A stretch of 22,523 nucleotides of DNA. It comes from Bacteroidota bacterium. Lineage in GTDB: Bacteria > Bacteroidota > Bacteroidia > Chitinophagales > Chitinophagaceae. Location of the stretch: the NCBI GenBank assembly GCA_023426425.1, contig JAFAAT010000330.1, forward strand, positions 1-22,523, given 5' to 3'. Positions 1 through 7,399 of the stretch are shown piece after piece. The translations under genes were made by a program, and so were the position numbers. The first letter of the stretch is position 1. Every line of letters starts with the position of its first letter. The notes below the pieces were generated by a model that was given only the letters and a program-made list of their open reading frames with translations, was not told where the DNA came from and did no database searches.

Positions 1-1236
1 GAGTGGAGCGATGAGATAGTTACTGAATCAGAACGCATGGCTTCAGAAGGTATTCGGGTACTTGCTTATGCCAGTAAGGTCATTGATCGTGTGCCGGAGG
101 AATTATCGCCTGAGACATTGGAAGCAGACCTTGACTTTATTGGGCTCGCAGGAATGATTGATCCGCCTCGGAAAGAAGCTATGGATGCCATTCAGGAGTG
201 CAGGACAGCGGGCATACATCCTGTAATGATCACCGGCGACCACAAGGCAACTGCTGCGGCCATTGCCAGAGAGATTGGAATACTGAGAGAGGGCGACCAG
301 GTAGTAGATGGTGTGGAGCTTGGAAGAATGACGGAGGGCGAGCTGGCGGGTAGGGTAGAGCAGGTATCAGTGTATGCCCGTGTGTCGCCGGAACAGAAGC
401 TAAAGATTGTAAAAGCCCTGCAGAAGCGGAAGCATTTCGTGGCTATGACTGGCGATGGTGTGAACGATGCACCTTCTTTGAAGACCTCTAACATAGGTGT
501 GGCCATGGGTATCACAGGCACAGATGTGAGCAAGGAAGCGGCACATATGATCCTGCTGGATGACAACTTCGCCACGATTATCAGAGCGGTGAAAGAAGGT
601 CGCCGGATTTATGACAACATCCGGAAGTTTGTGAAGTACATCATGACCTGCAATGGGGCAGAGATCTGGACCATCTTCATGGCACCGATTCTGGGACTGC
701 CAATTCCACTGTTGCCAATCCATATCCTTTGGATCAACCTTGTGACTGACGGGCTGCCCGGTTTGGCACTGTCCACAGAACATGCTGAAAAGAACATTAT
801 GCAACGTCCACCGCGAAGAACAGATGAGAGTCTGTTCGCAGGGGGCACAGGCATTCATATTGTGTGGGTGGGCATATTGATGGCTGCTATCACGCTAGGC
901 ACGCAGGCGTGGGCAATCAATCACTCTGGTGCTCATTGGCAGACAATGGTATTTACAGTGCTTTCCCTGTCGCAGCTTGGACACGTGCTGGCCATTCGGA
1001 GTGATCATGAGTTTATCTATTCCCGGGGCTTGTTCAGCAATAAACCGTTGATAGGTGCAGTACTGCTAACCTTCCTGCTACAACTGGGAGTCATATACCT
1101 CCCATTTGCAAATGAGGTTTTCAGGACGCAACCATTGTCATTGTCTGAGCTATTGATTTGCATCGGGCTGTCTGCTGTGGTGTTCCATGCAGTGGAACTG
1201 GAGAAGCTGGTGAAAAAGCTGAGGAGAAAGGCATGA
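1..1236 (+). CDS. P-type cation-transporting ATPase, Ca2+-ATPase (PacL/SERCA) type, C-terminal part
   Basis: The frame is open from base 1, so the gene starts upstream; the ATG at 37 is internal. The visible 411 residues cover the end of the nucleotide-binding domain, the second half of the P domain and the C-terminal membrane domain. P-domain motifs are GMIDPPR, MITGDH and the hinge TGDGVNDAP (448-474). The M5-M6 region holds CNGAE and WINLVTDGLPG, which keep the Asn and Glu of M5 and the Asn, Thr and Asp of M6 that form Ca2+ site II in SERCA. In M8, the place of SERCA Glu908 seems to be Gln (LSLSQLGH), so one ion per cycle is plausible. About six membrane segments follow the P domain (Cation_ATPase_C). 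The phosphorylated DKTGT motif lies outside the window. Likely role: ATP-driven export of Ca2+ or a similar cation across the inner membrane. The family is sure; the ion is inferred. Confidence 0.93.
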   Translation, partial: EWSDEIVTESERMASEGIRVLAYASKVIDRVPEELSPETLEADLDFIGLAGMIDPPRKEAMDAIQECRTAGIHPVMITGDHKATAAAIAREIGILREGDQVVDGVELGRMTEGELAGRVEQVSVYARVSPEQKLKIVKALQKRKHFVAMTGDGVNDAPSLKTSNIGVAMGITGTDVSKEAAHMILLDDNFATIIRAVKEGRRIYDNIRKFVKYIMTCNGAEIWTIFMAPILGLPIPLLPIHILWINLVTDGLPGLALSTEHAEKNIMQRPPRRTDESLFAGGTGIHIVWVGILMAAITLGTQAWAINHSGAHWQTMVFTVLSLSQLGHVLAIRSDHEFIYSRGLFSNKPLIGAVLLTFLLQLGVIYLPFANEVFRTQPLSLSELLICIGLSAVVFHAVELEKLVKKLRRKA

Positions 1237-1289
1237 GCGCAGGATGCGGAGGCATGCTCTGAGCTTGAAGCTCCGGCAGTCCATTTTTC

Positions 1290-1664
1290 CTAATGCTTAC
1301 CCTCAGGTCTAGCGGGTAGGAAAGTCAGTAACACGGTTCCGCTTTTAAGGACACGACTGCTTACGAGATTCAGGTGGAGCATGCTCTTCATGCCCGTAAA
1401 GAGAGAAACCCCATCAGGTATAGCCACAGGGTCAATCATGAACAAGTATTCATCAACCAGGTCATGCTCCGCAAGCTGCCTGAGCACATCACCACTACCT
1501 AGAAGTGTCATGTCCTTTGCGCCTTGCTTTAGCCTCCTGATTTCGGTAATCATGTCTGTATTTACCACCCGCGCCTGGTCCCAACTTACCTCTTTGAGTG
1601 TGCGGGAAAAGACAATCTTCTCTGCCCGGTTCATGCCCTCAGCCACTATGGGGTAGAGATTCAT
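1290..1664 (-). pseudogene. RibD C-terminal / dihydrofolate reductase-like protein, 5'-truncated
   Basis: The 124-residue frame matches the C-terminal two thirds of the DHFR-like RibD_C family (YyaP type, usually about 180 aa). It opens with MNRAEKIVFSRTL, a segment normally found in mid-protein, then has LLGSGDVLRQLAEHDLVDEY and the closing beta strands (DPVAIPDGVSLF, GTVLLTFLP). Homology seems to reach a little upstream of the ATG (YSEEAMNLYP), but a TGA at 1689-1691 closes the frame. No N-terminal DHFR motif (the usual SLDGYIA-type start) is visible further up in any minus-strand frame I read. The cofactor and substrate region is therefore missing and activity is unlikely. It sits tail to tail with the ATPase. 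A shortened but expressed protein cannot be excluded. Confidence 0.75.
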
Positions 1665-1781
1665 CGCTTCCTCTGAATAGATGCATACTCATAAGCAGCC
1701 AGGGGCAGATGCGACAGCGTTAAGGCGGAAAGCGGCAGCGAGAAAGCAAAAGGGTTAGACAGTAATCCTTCTCAAAATTCA

Positions 1782-1798
1782 AACCGGTCGGACCGGTT
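1782..1798. promoter_or_regulatory. 17-bp palindrome, TetR-type operator candidate
   Basis: AACCGGTCGGACCGGTT has 8-bp arms (AACCGGTC / GACCGGTT) around one central base. Short GC-rich palindromes of this form are typical of TetR/AcrR operators. It lies about 120 bp upstream of the truncated DHFR-like frame. No regulator gene is nearby, so it may have been left behind by a deleted promoter. Confidence 0.4.
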
Positions 1799-1938
1799 AA
1801 AATCGCAAATTTCTCCAAAAAAAACTAGTTCCGATTCTTGGTTTCAGCCCTGTTTTTTAGTATATTGCTTTACTGGTTTCAGGACGGTTCAAGCCTTTCC
1901 CAGCTGATAAAAAAGCCCTAAAAAAAACGTCGAGCTTC

Positions 1939-1993
1939 AGAACATCTACAGAACCCCTACAGGACAATTACAGAACACCTACAGAACCTTTAC
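1939..1993. repeat. 11-bp tandem direct repeat, five units
   Basis: Five head-to-tail units of exactly 11 bases: AGAACATCTAC, AGAACCCCTAC, AGGACAATTAC, AGAACACCTAC, AGAACCTTTAC. The first bases (AGAAC) and the final TAC are nearly constant while the middle varies. The period is close to one DNA turn and is not a multiple of three, so it does not look coding. Confidence 0.8.
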
Positions 1994-2143
1994 TTCATGT
2001 CACCACCAGGACTACTCCTTGTTTACTCCCTGACAGCAAGCTGACTACAAGGAATCAAAACGGCATCAATGCCTGTCTTGGGTCGGTTTCAATGGGATCA
2101 ACCCTATTCTCATTCGAAACCACAGAAAAAAGCCTGGACGCCA

Positions 2144-2368
2144 TCAGAACCCCGCCAGACCAAGGTCACCTTCCCCTCGTTCATATCCCTCATCCACCAG
2201 CCAGTTCCTGCTATCCGCAGCTGCAGTGGCCAGTTCATCACAACGGTTGTTCATCGGGTTGTTCGCATGGCCTTTTACCCAGATGAATTTTATCTTATGG
2301 CGCTGGGCCAGCTGTTGGTATTTCATCCAAAGGTCCGCATTCTTCTTGCCCAGTGGTCCTCTGTGTAA
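2144..2368 (-). pseudogene. rnhA: Ribonuclease HI, C-terminal fragment
   Basis: The frame is open from just after a TAG (2369-2371) to the stop at 2144-2146. It reads KKNADLWMKYQQLAQRHKIKFIWVKGHANNP and then NNRCDELATAAA, which is the last half of RNase HI: the basic/handle region, the WVKGH loop and the NxRCDELA segment carrying the last catalytic Asp. The N-terminal half with the first strand Asp, the Glu and the central Asp is absent, and the first usable ATG (2326) lies inside the conserved core. Intact RNase HI is about 150 residues; about 75 remain here. It cannot be catalytic. The truncation point lies at or near 2368. Confidence 0.85.
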
Positions 2369-2808
2369 CTAAACACCCCCCAATGTTCACTCGCGCCAGT
2401 CATCTAAACAAAAACACAAAACACAAATCAACAACTACCCAAATCAACAAATCAACAACTCCTGCAGTGAGGGTCTGTCCGCAAGGAGCTCTCCCAGGGT
2501 TATGACGGGCTAGCTCTTGCGGTTAAAGCTTGAAGAGAACCACAGAGGTCTAACGCGAGTACCTTCTAAAAAGGTAGGCTTTCTCTTTCGCGCTAACGTC
2601 TATTGCTTTGTTTTGTTAATTAATGGTTAATGCGCCTCGAACATTAAAAAAGATTCAATCCGGCAGTAATCTTTACATTTTTATATAAATAGTCAGATTT
2701 TCAATGGTTCAGTGAAGCAACTGGGCAGTGGTTCTGAACTAATTATACTTGGGGAGAGAACAGGGAATCAAATTAAATTTTCCAAAATCAGCTAAATAAA
2801 TTTTAGAC
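2369..2808. other. 440-base non-coding region with A/C-rich repeats and two hairpins
   Basis: No gene is visible. From left to right: an A/C-rich tract with AAATCAAC three times (2425, 2441, 2449); a stem CCGCAAGGAGCT / AGCTCTTGCGG (2479-2490 with 2512-2522, one bulge); a perfect 6-bp hairpin TACCTT-CTAAA-AAGGTA (2560-2576) inside a wider CGCGA / TCGCG pair (2554-2592); then an AT-rich leader to the 2809 gene. The promoter of that gene should lie in the last 150 bases. TATACTTG near 2743 resembles the -7 box with one mismatch, but I found no clear -33 partner. Confidence 0.45.
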
Positions 2809-5800
2809 ATGATCTCCTTGCAACTAGTTCGAAAGCGACTGCTTTTAATTTTTTGTCTGTTTGTTGCCTCATTCAGTTTTGCGCAATCCTGGCAACCAGT
2901 TGGGCCGGATGATTTTACTGATCCCTCTATTGCCAGCGGCGCAGAGTTAGATATGAAGCTCGATAATGCAGGCTATCCAGTACTAGCTTTCCTGGATAAT
3001 GGTGATAATTGGAAAGCTTCAGTACTTCATTGGGATGGTAGTTCCTGGATTCCCTATGGCACCCAGGCTATTTCATCAAATAATGTGAATTACTTGTCGT
3101 TGGTAATCGACGCGAACGGATACCCTATAGTGGCGTATACTGATCCAGATTACTTTGGCAGAGCCACTGTTAAAAGGTGGAATGGTTCTTCTTGGTCTAC
3201 CGTAGGAAATCCGGGTTTTACGGTAAATTCGGCATACTACCCGTCGGTCCAGGTAGACAATTTAAATAATCCAGTTGTAGCATTTAGCGATGATAGCCAG
3301 GGTGGTAAAGCCACCGTTATGAAATGGGACGGCAGTAACTGGGTATTAATCGGCGGAGCTGGGTTTACAGCAACTGGTGCGTCAATGATTTCAATGCAGC
3401 TCGATGGCAATCAATATCCAGTTGTCGCGTATCAAAATAGCAGTTCTCAAAAAGCAGTTGTCGCCAGGTGGGACGGAGTCGCCTGGAGCCAGGTAGGTGA
3501 CGAAATATCTGACGGCGTGATATACTATAAGCTGGCGTTACGACTAGACGAAAATGACAATCCTATTGTTGGCTATACAGACGGCGTAAACGCGTATAGA
3601 GCAACTGCTAAAGAATGGAATGGTACTTCCTGGATCACGTTAGGCGACGTTGGTTCTACTAATGGGTATTACACCTCGGTTGAGGTGGACGCAGGTGGTT
3701 ATCCGGTATTTGGATTCCATGCAGGACCACTAGGTGGAAAGGCAACGGTCCTGAGATGGAATGGTAGTAGCTGGACAGCAGTGGGAAGCGCTGGGTTTTC
3801 AGCTGGTTCTATTAGTGCAATGTCGGTCGAAAGATCCGCGACAAGTCTCTTTGCCGCGTATCGATCTGCCAACGGTATGTATGTCAAAAAAATAGACCTG
3901 GGAAATGCACCGACTGTTTACAACATGACTGGCAACAACAGCTATTGTGTGGGTGAAGCAGGAACTGCGCTGGGGCTGGCGAATTCTGAAAGCGGCACCA
4001 CCTATCAACTCGTAAAGAACAATGTTCCACATGGCTCCCTGGTTGCAGGTACGGGCAGTGCTATCAGCTTTGGCGTTCAGCAGGCAGGGGTATATACGGT
4101 AACAGCTAACAATATCGCGGGAGTAAACACAATGAATGGGTCTATCACCGTAAGCCAAAGTGCGCTTCCAAGTATCAATGGTCTTCCCGCAGCTATAAAC
4201 AGCTGTCCCGGAAGCAATCTTTTGCTTAACGCTACTGGTAACGCAAGCACCTATTCCTGGAACAATGGGGTAGTAAACAACGTGGCAACGGTTAGTCCAG
4301 AAGTAACTACAACATACATATGCACAGCAACCTCAACACAAGGGTGTGTTGCTTACGATACAGTGATGGTAAACGCATTGCCTCGTCCAACTGTGTCGAT
4401 AGCACCTGTGGCACTAAGCTTCTGTGCTGGTACTGGCGTGACGCTTAGCGCTACAGGTGATGCGGTGAGCTATAGCTGGGATAACAGCGTAGTGAACAAC
4501 ACAGCTTTTACACCTGCTTCTACCCAGACCTATGTGGTTACCGCTACTTCGGACTCAGGTTGTGTGGCCTATGATACTGTTACGGTAACTGTTAACCCGC
4601 TGCCAACCATCAGTGGGGTGCCTGCTGATTTCGACATCTGTGAAGGCAGCAGTGTGACGCTTAATGCTACAGGTGATGCGGTGAGCTATAGCTGGGATAA
4701 TAGCGTGGTGAACAACACAGCTTTTACACCTGCTGATACTACAACCTATGTTGTGACTGCAACTTCTGATTCGGGTTGTGTGGCTTATGATACGGTGACC
4801 ATCAATGTGGTACCAATGCCTGCATTGCCTTCGGCTTTCTCTGTGTCCTCTGCTACGGTGTATGCAGGACAGTCGGGTGTACTATATGAAGTGACGGCTG
4901 ATAGTTTCAGCTATCACTGGTCGGTAACCGGAAGTGCTTTAGTCCTCAATCCTAATGGACACAGTACGACTTTGGGAGTTGATATAAGTGCATCTTCCTC
5001 TGTGGATACACTGAAGGTGGTTGCATTTACTACCAGCTCGCCGGTGTGTAGTTCGGCAGTGCTTTCTATGCCTGTGGTAATATCTGATGAGATACTCTGG
5101 ACTGGTGCTGTGGATAGTTCGTGGACTAATACCGGCAACTGGAGCGGTGGCTATGAACCCACAGTGTTCACTAAAGTGAGGGTGCCTGCCGGCACACCAG
5201 TTGATCCGGTTATTGCTTCAGGCAACCAGCAGGTTAAGGCATTCGCGCTTGATGCTGGCGCAACGACTACCATAGAAGACCTGCGCAGCCTCGATGTTAT
5301 TGAAAGTCTTACCATCTCGGGTACTGTTTCAGGTGAAGGCTCGGTGGTGCTTAACGGCAGCTCTTTGCAAACGATTGCCGGAAACGGCACAGTGGCTAAC
5401 CTGGAGCTGAGCAATCCTTCCGGCGCTACCATCGTTGCAGGGGATACCATTCATATTGGCCGGAGTTACGTACCTACATTGGGCGTGCTTACTACCAATG
5501 GAGGACTTGAACTGCTGGCCGATGCCAATGGTACTGCCTCTATCCTGAAGCCCCTGTCGTGCAGTGGCAACTATATTGATGGTGATGTGATCACCAATGT
5601 ATTCATTGCTGGTGGCAACAGAAGCTTCCGTTTTCTGGGGCATCCATTCTCTGTCACCAGATCGCTTGCTGAACTTACAGATGATATAGACATCACAGGT
5701 CAGCAGGGTGCTGTGAATGGCTTTACTACTACAGGTACCAATAATCCTTCTTCATTCTGGTTTGATACTCCGAATGGCAACAACGACTCGACCATCTCCA

Positions 5801-7005
5801 CAGGCTGGATGGATTTTACAAATACCAACGGTCTTGGCACCAATGCCTGGGAGAAAATGGAAGCCATCAGAGTGATGGTGCGTGGTGTGAAAGGTGAAGG
5901 GCTTGACGGGCAGGCCTATACTCCATCTGATGCCACCATCGATATGTCTGGCACTGTCAACCAGTGTGATGTTACCCATACACTTTCGTCTAACAACAAT
6001 CCTGCTAAGAGAGGTTATAACCTGATCTCTAACCCTTATCCATCGGCTGTTGAGATGACAGCACTGGTGCGTGAGGACAGTGTCGGAGATGCATTTTATG
6101 TCTGGGATCCGAGAGCGGGTACACATGGTACGGGTGCTTATGTAGTGGCATCATTTGATCCATTGGTGAATGCTTCCTATGTGGTGCCATCACATGCGGG
6201 TATGTTCCTGTATGTGAAGCCGGGCAGTTTATCAGAGAACAAGATCACATTCTCTGAGTCTATGAAGACCCAGGACCCATCGAGCAGTGCAGTTTTCAAG
6301 ACTACGGCGGGTATGACTGCAGATGGTCTGCAGCTACAGGTGCTGAGCCATAATGGCGATGTGTATTGGGACAAGCTTTACATCCGCTTTGACAACCAGT
6401 CGACACCGATGGTAGATGGACGTGATGCCTACAAGCTGGTGAACCCGGTGCTGGACTTCTATACGATCTCTGGCAGCAATAAGCTGTCGATAGATGTGCG
6501 TCCGATGGTGTTGAACACGGCGATTCCTTTGGGCTTTGTGACAGACTCGCAGTTTCAGTACACGATCAAAGTGGCAGATTATAATGTAAGTGGTACGCAG
6601 CTTTACCTGATTGACAAGTACCTGCAGCATGCAGAGCCACTTAGCGCGGGAGCGGAGTACCAGTTTACGGTGACTGCTGATCCGATGAGCCAGGGTGAGA
6701 GTCGTTTTGAGATAGGCATAGGCACTACGAATGCAGTGGCAGGTGTGAACTCGGAGAAAGTGCAGATGTACCTGGTGCCGAATCCTGCTACAGACAGGCT
6801 GAAAGTGAGCTTTGAGGCCAGGAAGGAAGGAAAGACTGAGCTGGTGGTCCGCAATGCGTTGGGGCAGCAGGTGTATAGCGAAAGCCTGGGCAGGGTAAGT
6901 GCTGGTAATGTGACTGTGCCGGTGAGCAACCTGGCGGCTGGCGTGTACACGGTGACATTGAGTGCCGAGGGCTTCACTGAGACACAAAAGTTTATTAAGC
7001 AATAA
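2809..7005 (+). CDS. Large T9SS type A sorting-domain surface protein with propeller-like and Ig-like repeats
   Basis: 1398 residues, exported. Residues 1-25 form a signal peptide with likely cleavage at FSFA/QSW. Residues about 26-365 hold six repeats marked by W-[DN]-G-x-x-W (WDGSSW, WNGSSW, WDGSNW, WDGVAW, WNGTSW, WNGSSW), spaced mostly about 45-50 residues and each preceded by a P-[VI]-[VF]-[AG] strand, as in a beta-propeller. Residues about 455-670 are three Ig/PKD-like units, each with a Cys near the start and GCVAYDTV near the end, so one disulfide per unit is plausible. Residues about 750-1310 follow the common Bacteroidota pattern WTGAVDSSWTNTGNWS ... GYNLISNPYPS. Residues about 1318-1398 are the T9SS type A sorting domain (YLVPNPATDRL, LAAGVYTVTL), cleaved or anchored at the outer membrane. 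No enzyme motif was seen; a role in adhesion or binding is inference. The first part looks AT-richer than the rest. Confidence 0.93.
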   Translation: MISLQLVRKRLLLIFCLFVASFSFAQSWQPVGPDDFTDPSIASGAELDMKLDNAGYPVLAFLDNGDNWKASVLHWDGSSWIPYGTQAISSNNVNYLSLVIDANGYPIVAYTDPDYFGRATVKRWNGSSWSTVGNPGFTVNSAYYPSVQVDNLNNPVVAFSDDSQGGKATVMKWDGSNWVLIGGAGFTATGASMISMQLDGNQYPVVAYQNSSSQKAVVARWDGVAWSQVGDEISDGVIYYKLALRLDENDNPIVGYTDGVNAYRATAKEWNGTSWITLGDVGSTNGYYTSVEVDAGGYPVFGFHAGPLGGKATVLRWNGSSWTAVGSAGFSAGSISAMSVERSATSLFAAYRSANGMYVKKIDLGNAPTVYNMTGNNSYCVGEAGTALGLANSESGTTYQLVKNNVPHGSLVAGTGSAISFGVQQAGVYTVTANNIAGVNTMNGSITVSQSALPSINGLPAAINSCPGSNLLLNATGNASTYSWNNGVVNNVATVSPEVTTTYICTATSTQGCVAYDTVMVNALPRPTVSIAPVALSFCAGTGVTLSATGDAVSYSWDNSVVNNTAFTPASTQTYVVTATSDSGCVAYDTVTVTVNPLPTISGVPADFDICEGSSVTLNATGDAVSYSWDNSVVNNTAFTPADTTTYVVTATSDSGCVAYDTVTINVVPMPALPSAFSVSSATVYAGQSGVLYEVTADSFSYHWSVTGSALVLNPNGHSTTLGVDISASSSVDTLKVVAFTTSSPVCSSAVLSMPVVISDEILWTGAVDSSWTNTGNWSGGYEPTVFTKVRVPAGTPVDPVIASGNQQVKAFALDAGATTTIEDLRSLDVIESLTISGTVSGEGSVVLNGSSLQTIAGNGTVANLELSNPSGATIVAGDTIHIGRSYVPTLGVLTTNGGLELLADANGTASILKPLSCSGNYIDGDVITNVFIAGGNRSFRFLGHPFSVTRSLAELTDDIDITGQQGAVNGFTTTGTNNPSSFWFDTPNGNNDSTISTGWMDFTNTNGLGTNAWEKMEAIRVMVRGVKGEGLDGQAYTPSDATIDMSGTVNQCDVTHTLSSNNNPAKRGYNLISNPYPSAVEMTALVREDSVGDAFYVWDPRAGTHGTGAYVVASFDPLVNASYVVPSHAGMFLYVKPGSLSENKITFSESMKTQDPSSSAVFKTTAGMTADGLQLQVLSHNGDVYWDKLYIRFDNQSTPMVDGRDAYKLVNPVLDFYTISGSNKLSIDVRPMVLNTAIPLGFVTDSQFQYTIKVADYNVSGTQLYLIDKYLQHAEPLSAGAEYQFTVTADPMSQGESRFEIGIGTTNAVAGVNSEKVQMYLVPNPATDRLKVSFEARKEGKTELVVRNALGQQVYSESLGRVSAGNVTVPVSNLAAGVYTVTLSAEGFTETQKFIKQ
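4451..4734 (+). repeat. Near-identical 68-bp direct repeat inside the Ig-like tandem
   Basis: The blocks 4451-4518 and 4667-4734 are almost identical (I see only two synonymous differences, AAC/AAT and GTA/GTG) and lie 216 bp, or 72 codons, apart. They encode GDAVSYSWDNSVVNNTAFTP in two successive Ig-like units. Flanking parts of the units are less alike. Confidence 0.85.
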
Positions 7006-7039
7006 GGATAACAAGTATTAAAAACATAATGAGCGTTTT

Positions 7040-7279
7040 ATGAAAAAGATAATGATGAAAATAAATGTGCTGATACTGGTGATGGTAGTACTGGTCCCGC
7101 TTTATGCAGTTGCGGATGGACCTCCGGGGTTTGACAACGGCGTGTCTGATGTTGGTGGTGGCGGTGGTGGTGCCGGAGTACCGTTGGATGGTGGCCTTAG
7201 CCTATTGGCTGCTGCGGGAGTGGGTTATGGCATCAAGAAGTACCGGGATATGAAGAAGAAAAGCGCGGTTGAAAAATAA
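7040..7279 (+). CDS. Small PID-CTERM-like sorted membrane protein
   Basis: 79 residues. An N-terminal signal or membrane segment (KINVLILVMVVLVPLYAVA) is followed by a short Gly-rich linker (five or more Gly at about 39-44), the motif VPLDGG (47-52), a small hydrophobic segment LSLLAAAGVGYG and a basic tail KKYRDMKKK. This is the order of the PID-CTERM signal of Bacteroidota (motif, transmembrane stretch, basic end), here with Leu for Ile. Such tails are thought to be processed by exosortase-type or similar enzymes; none is in the window. The start is 34 bases after the stop of the large T9SS gene, so the two are probably co-transcribed. ATG codons at 7052 or 7055 are alternative starts. Function unknown. 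Confidence 0.72.
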   Translation: MKKIMMKINVLILVMVVLVPLYAVADGPPGFDNGVSDVGGGGGGAGVPLDGGLSLLAAAGVGYGIKKYRDMKKKSAVEK

Positions 7280-7283
7280 CGTA

Positions 7284-7341
7284 GAGACGCGCGATTGCGC
7301 GTCTCAAATTTAAAGGTAGAGACGCACAATTGTGCGTCTCT
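7284..7341. repeat. Two perfect palindromes, GTAGAGACGC family
   Basis: The first hairpin is 7284-7305, arms GAGACGCGC / GCGCGTCTC with a GATT loop. The second is 7318-7341, a fully symmetrical 24-base palindrome with arms AGAGACGCAC and its complement around AATT. Both are preceded by GTA and start GTAGAGACGC. They lie between the convergent PID-CTERM gene and arsM and may stop transcription from either side. Repeats of this look are widespread in Bacteroidota and Cyanobacteria (from memory). Confidence 0.85.
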
Positions 7342-7399
7342 TGTAATGCAGGTAATTGCATCTTCGTTTCGGCAGGGTGTGCACAATCTGAGTTACAGA

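Larger units (their letters stand above)
1689..2143. other. Non-coding decayed stretch between two gene fragments
   Basis: I see no convincing gene in these 455 bases. They hold an operator-like palindrome (1782-1798), an 11-bp tandem repeat (1939-1993) and a hairpin at 2085-2121 (GGTTTCAATG against CATTCGAAACC with one bulged base, no T-run after it). The flanks are the broken 5' side of the DHFR-like fragment and the 3' end of the RNase HI fragment, so this looks like a place where genes were deleted. Confidence 0.5.

Noticed and set aside
400..858. 152-aa minus-strand frame
   Set aside because: Antisense to the ATPase core; no recognisable domain.
37..1236. ATG at 37 as the start of the ATPase gene
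   Set aside because: The frame stays open and homologous to the family from base 1; the ATG lies inside the nucleotide-binding domain.
1261..1290. Terminator after the ATPase (GAGCTTGAAGCTC)
   Set aside because: The stem is only five bases with a 3-base loop, and the T-run is 11 bases away; too weak to list.
1381..1656. 91-aa plus-strand frame
   Set aside because: Shadow of the DHFR-like fragment, which has real homology on the other strand.
1939..1993. CRISPR array
   Set aside because: Units are 11 bases and directly adjacent, with no spacers and no cas genes.
2069..2368. 99-aa and 64-aa plus-strand frames
   Set aside because: Antisense to the RNase HI fragment; low-complexity protein with no motif.
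2369..2808. tRNA, tmRNA or a group II intron end
   Set aside because: No cloverleaf, TPsiC-like sequence or intron domain V could be traced; only local hairpins are present.
6334..7014. 226-aa minus-strand frame
   Set aside because: Mirror of the T9SS sorting domain end of the large gene; His/Arg-rich shadow composition.
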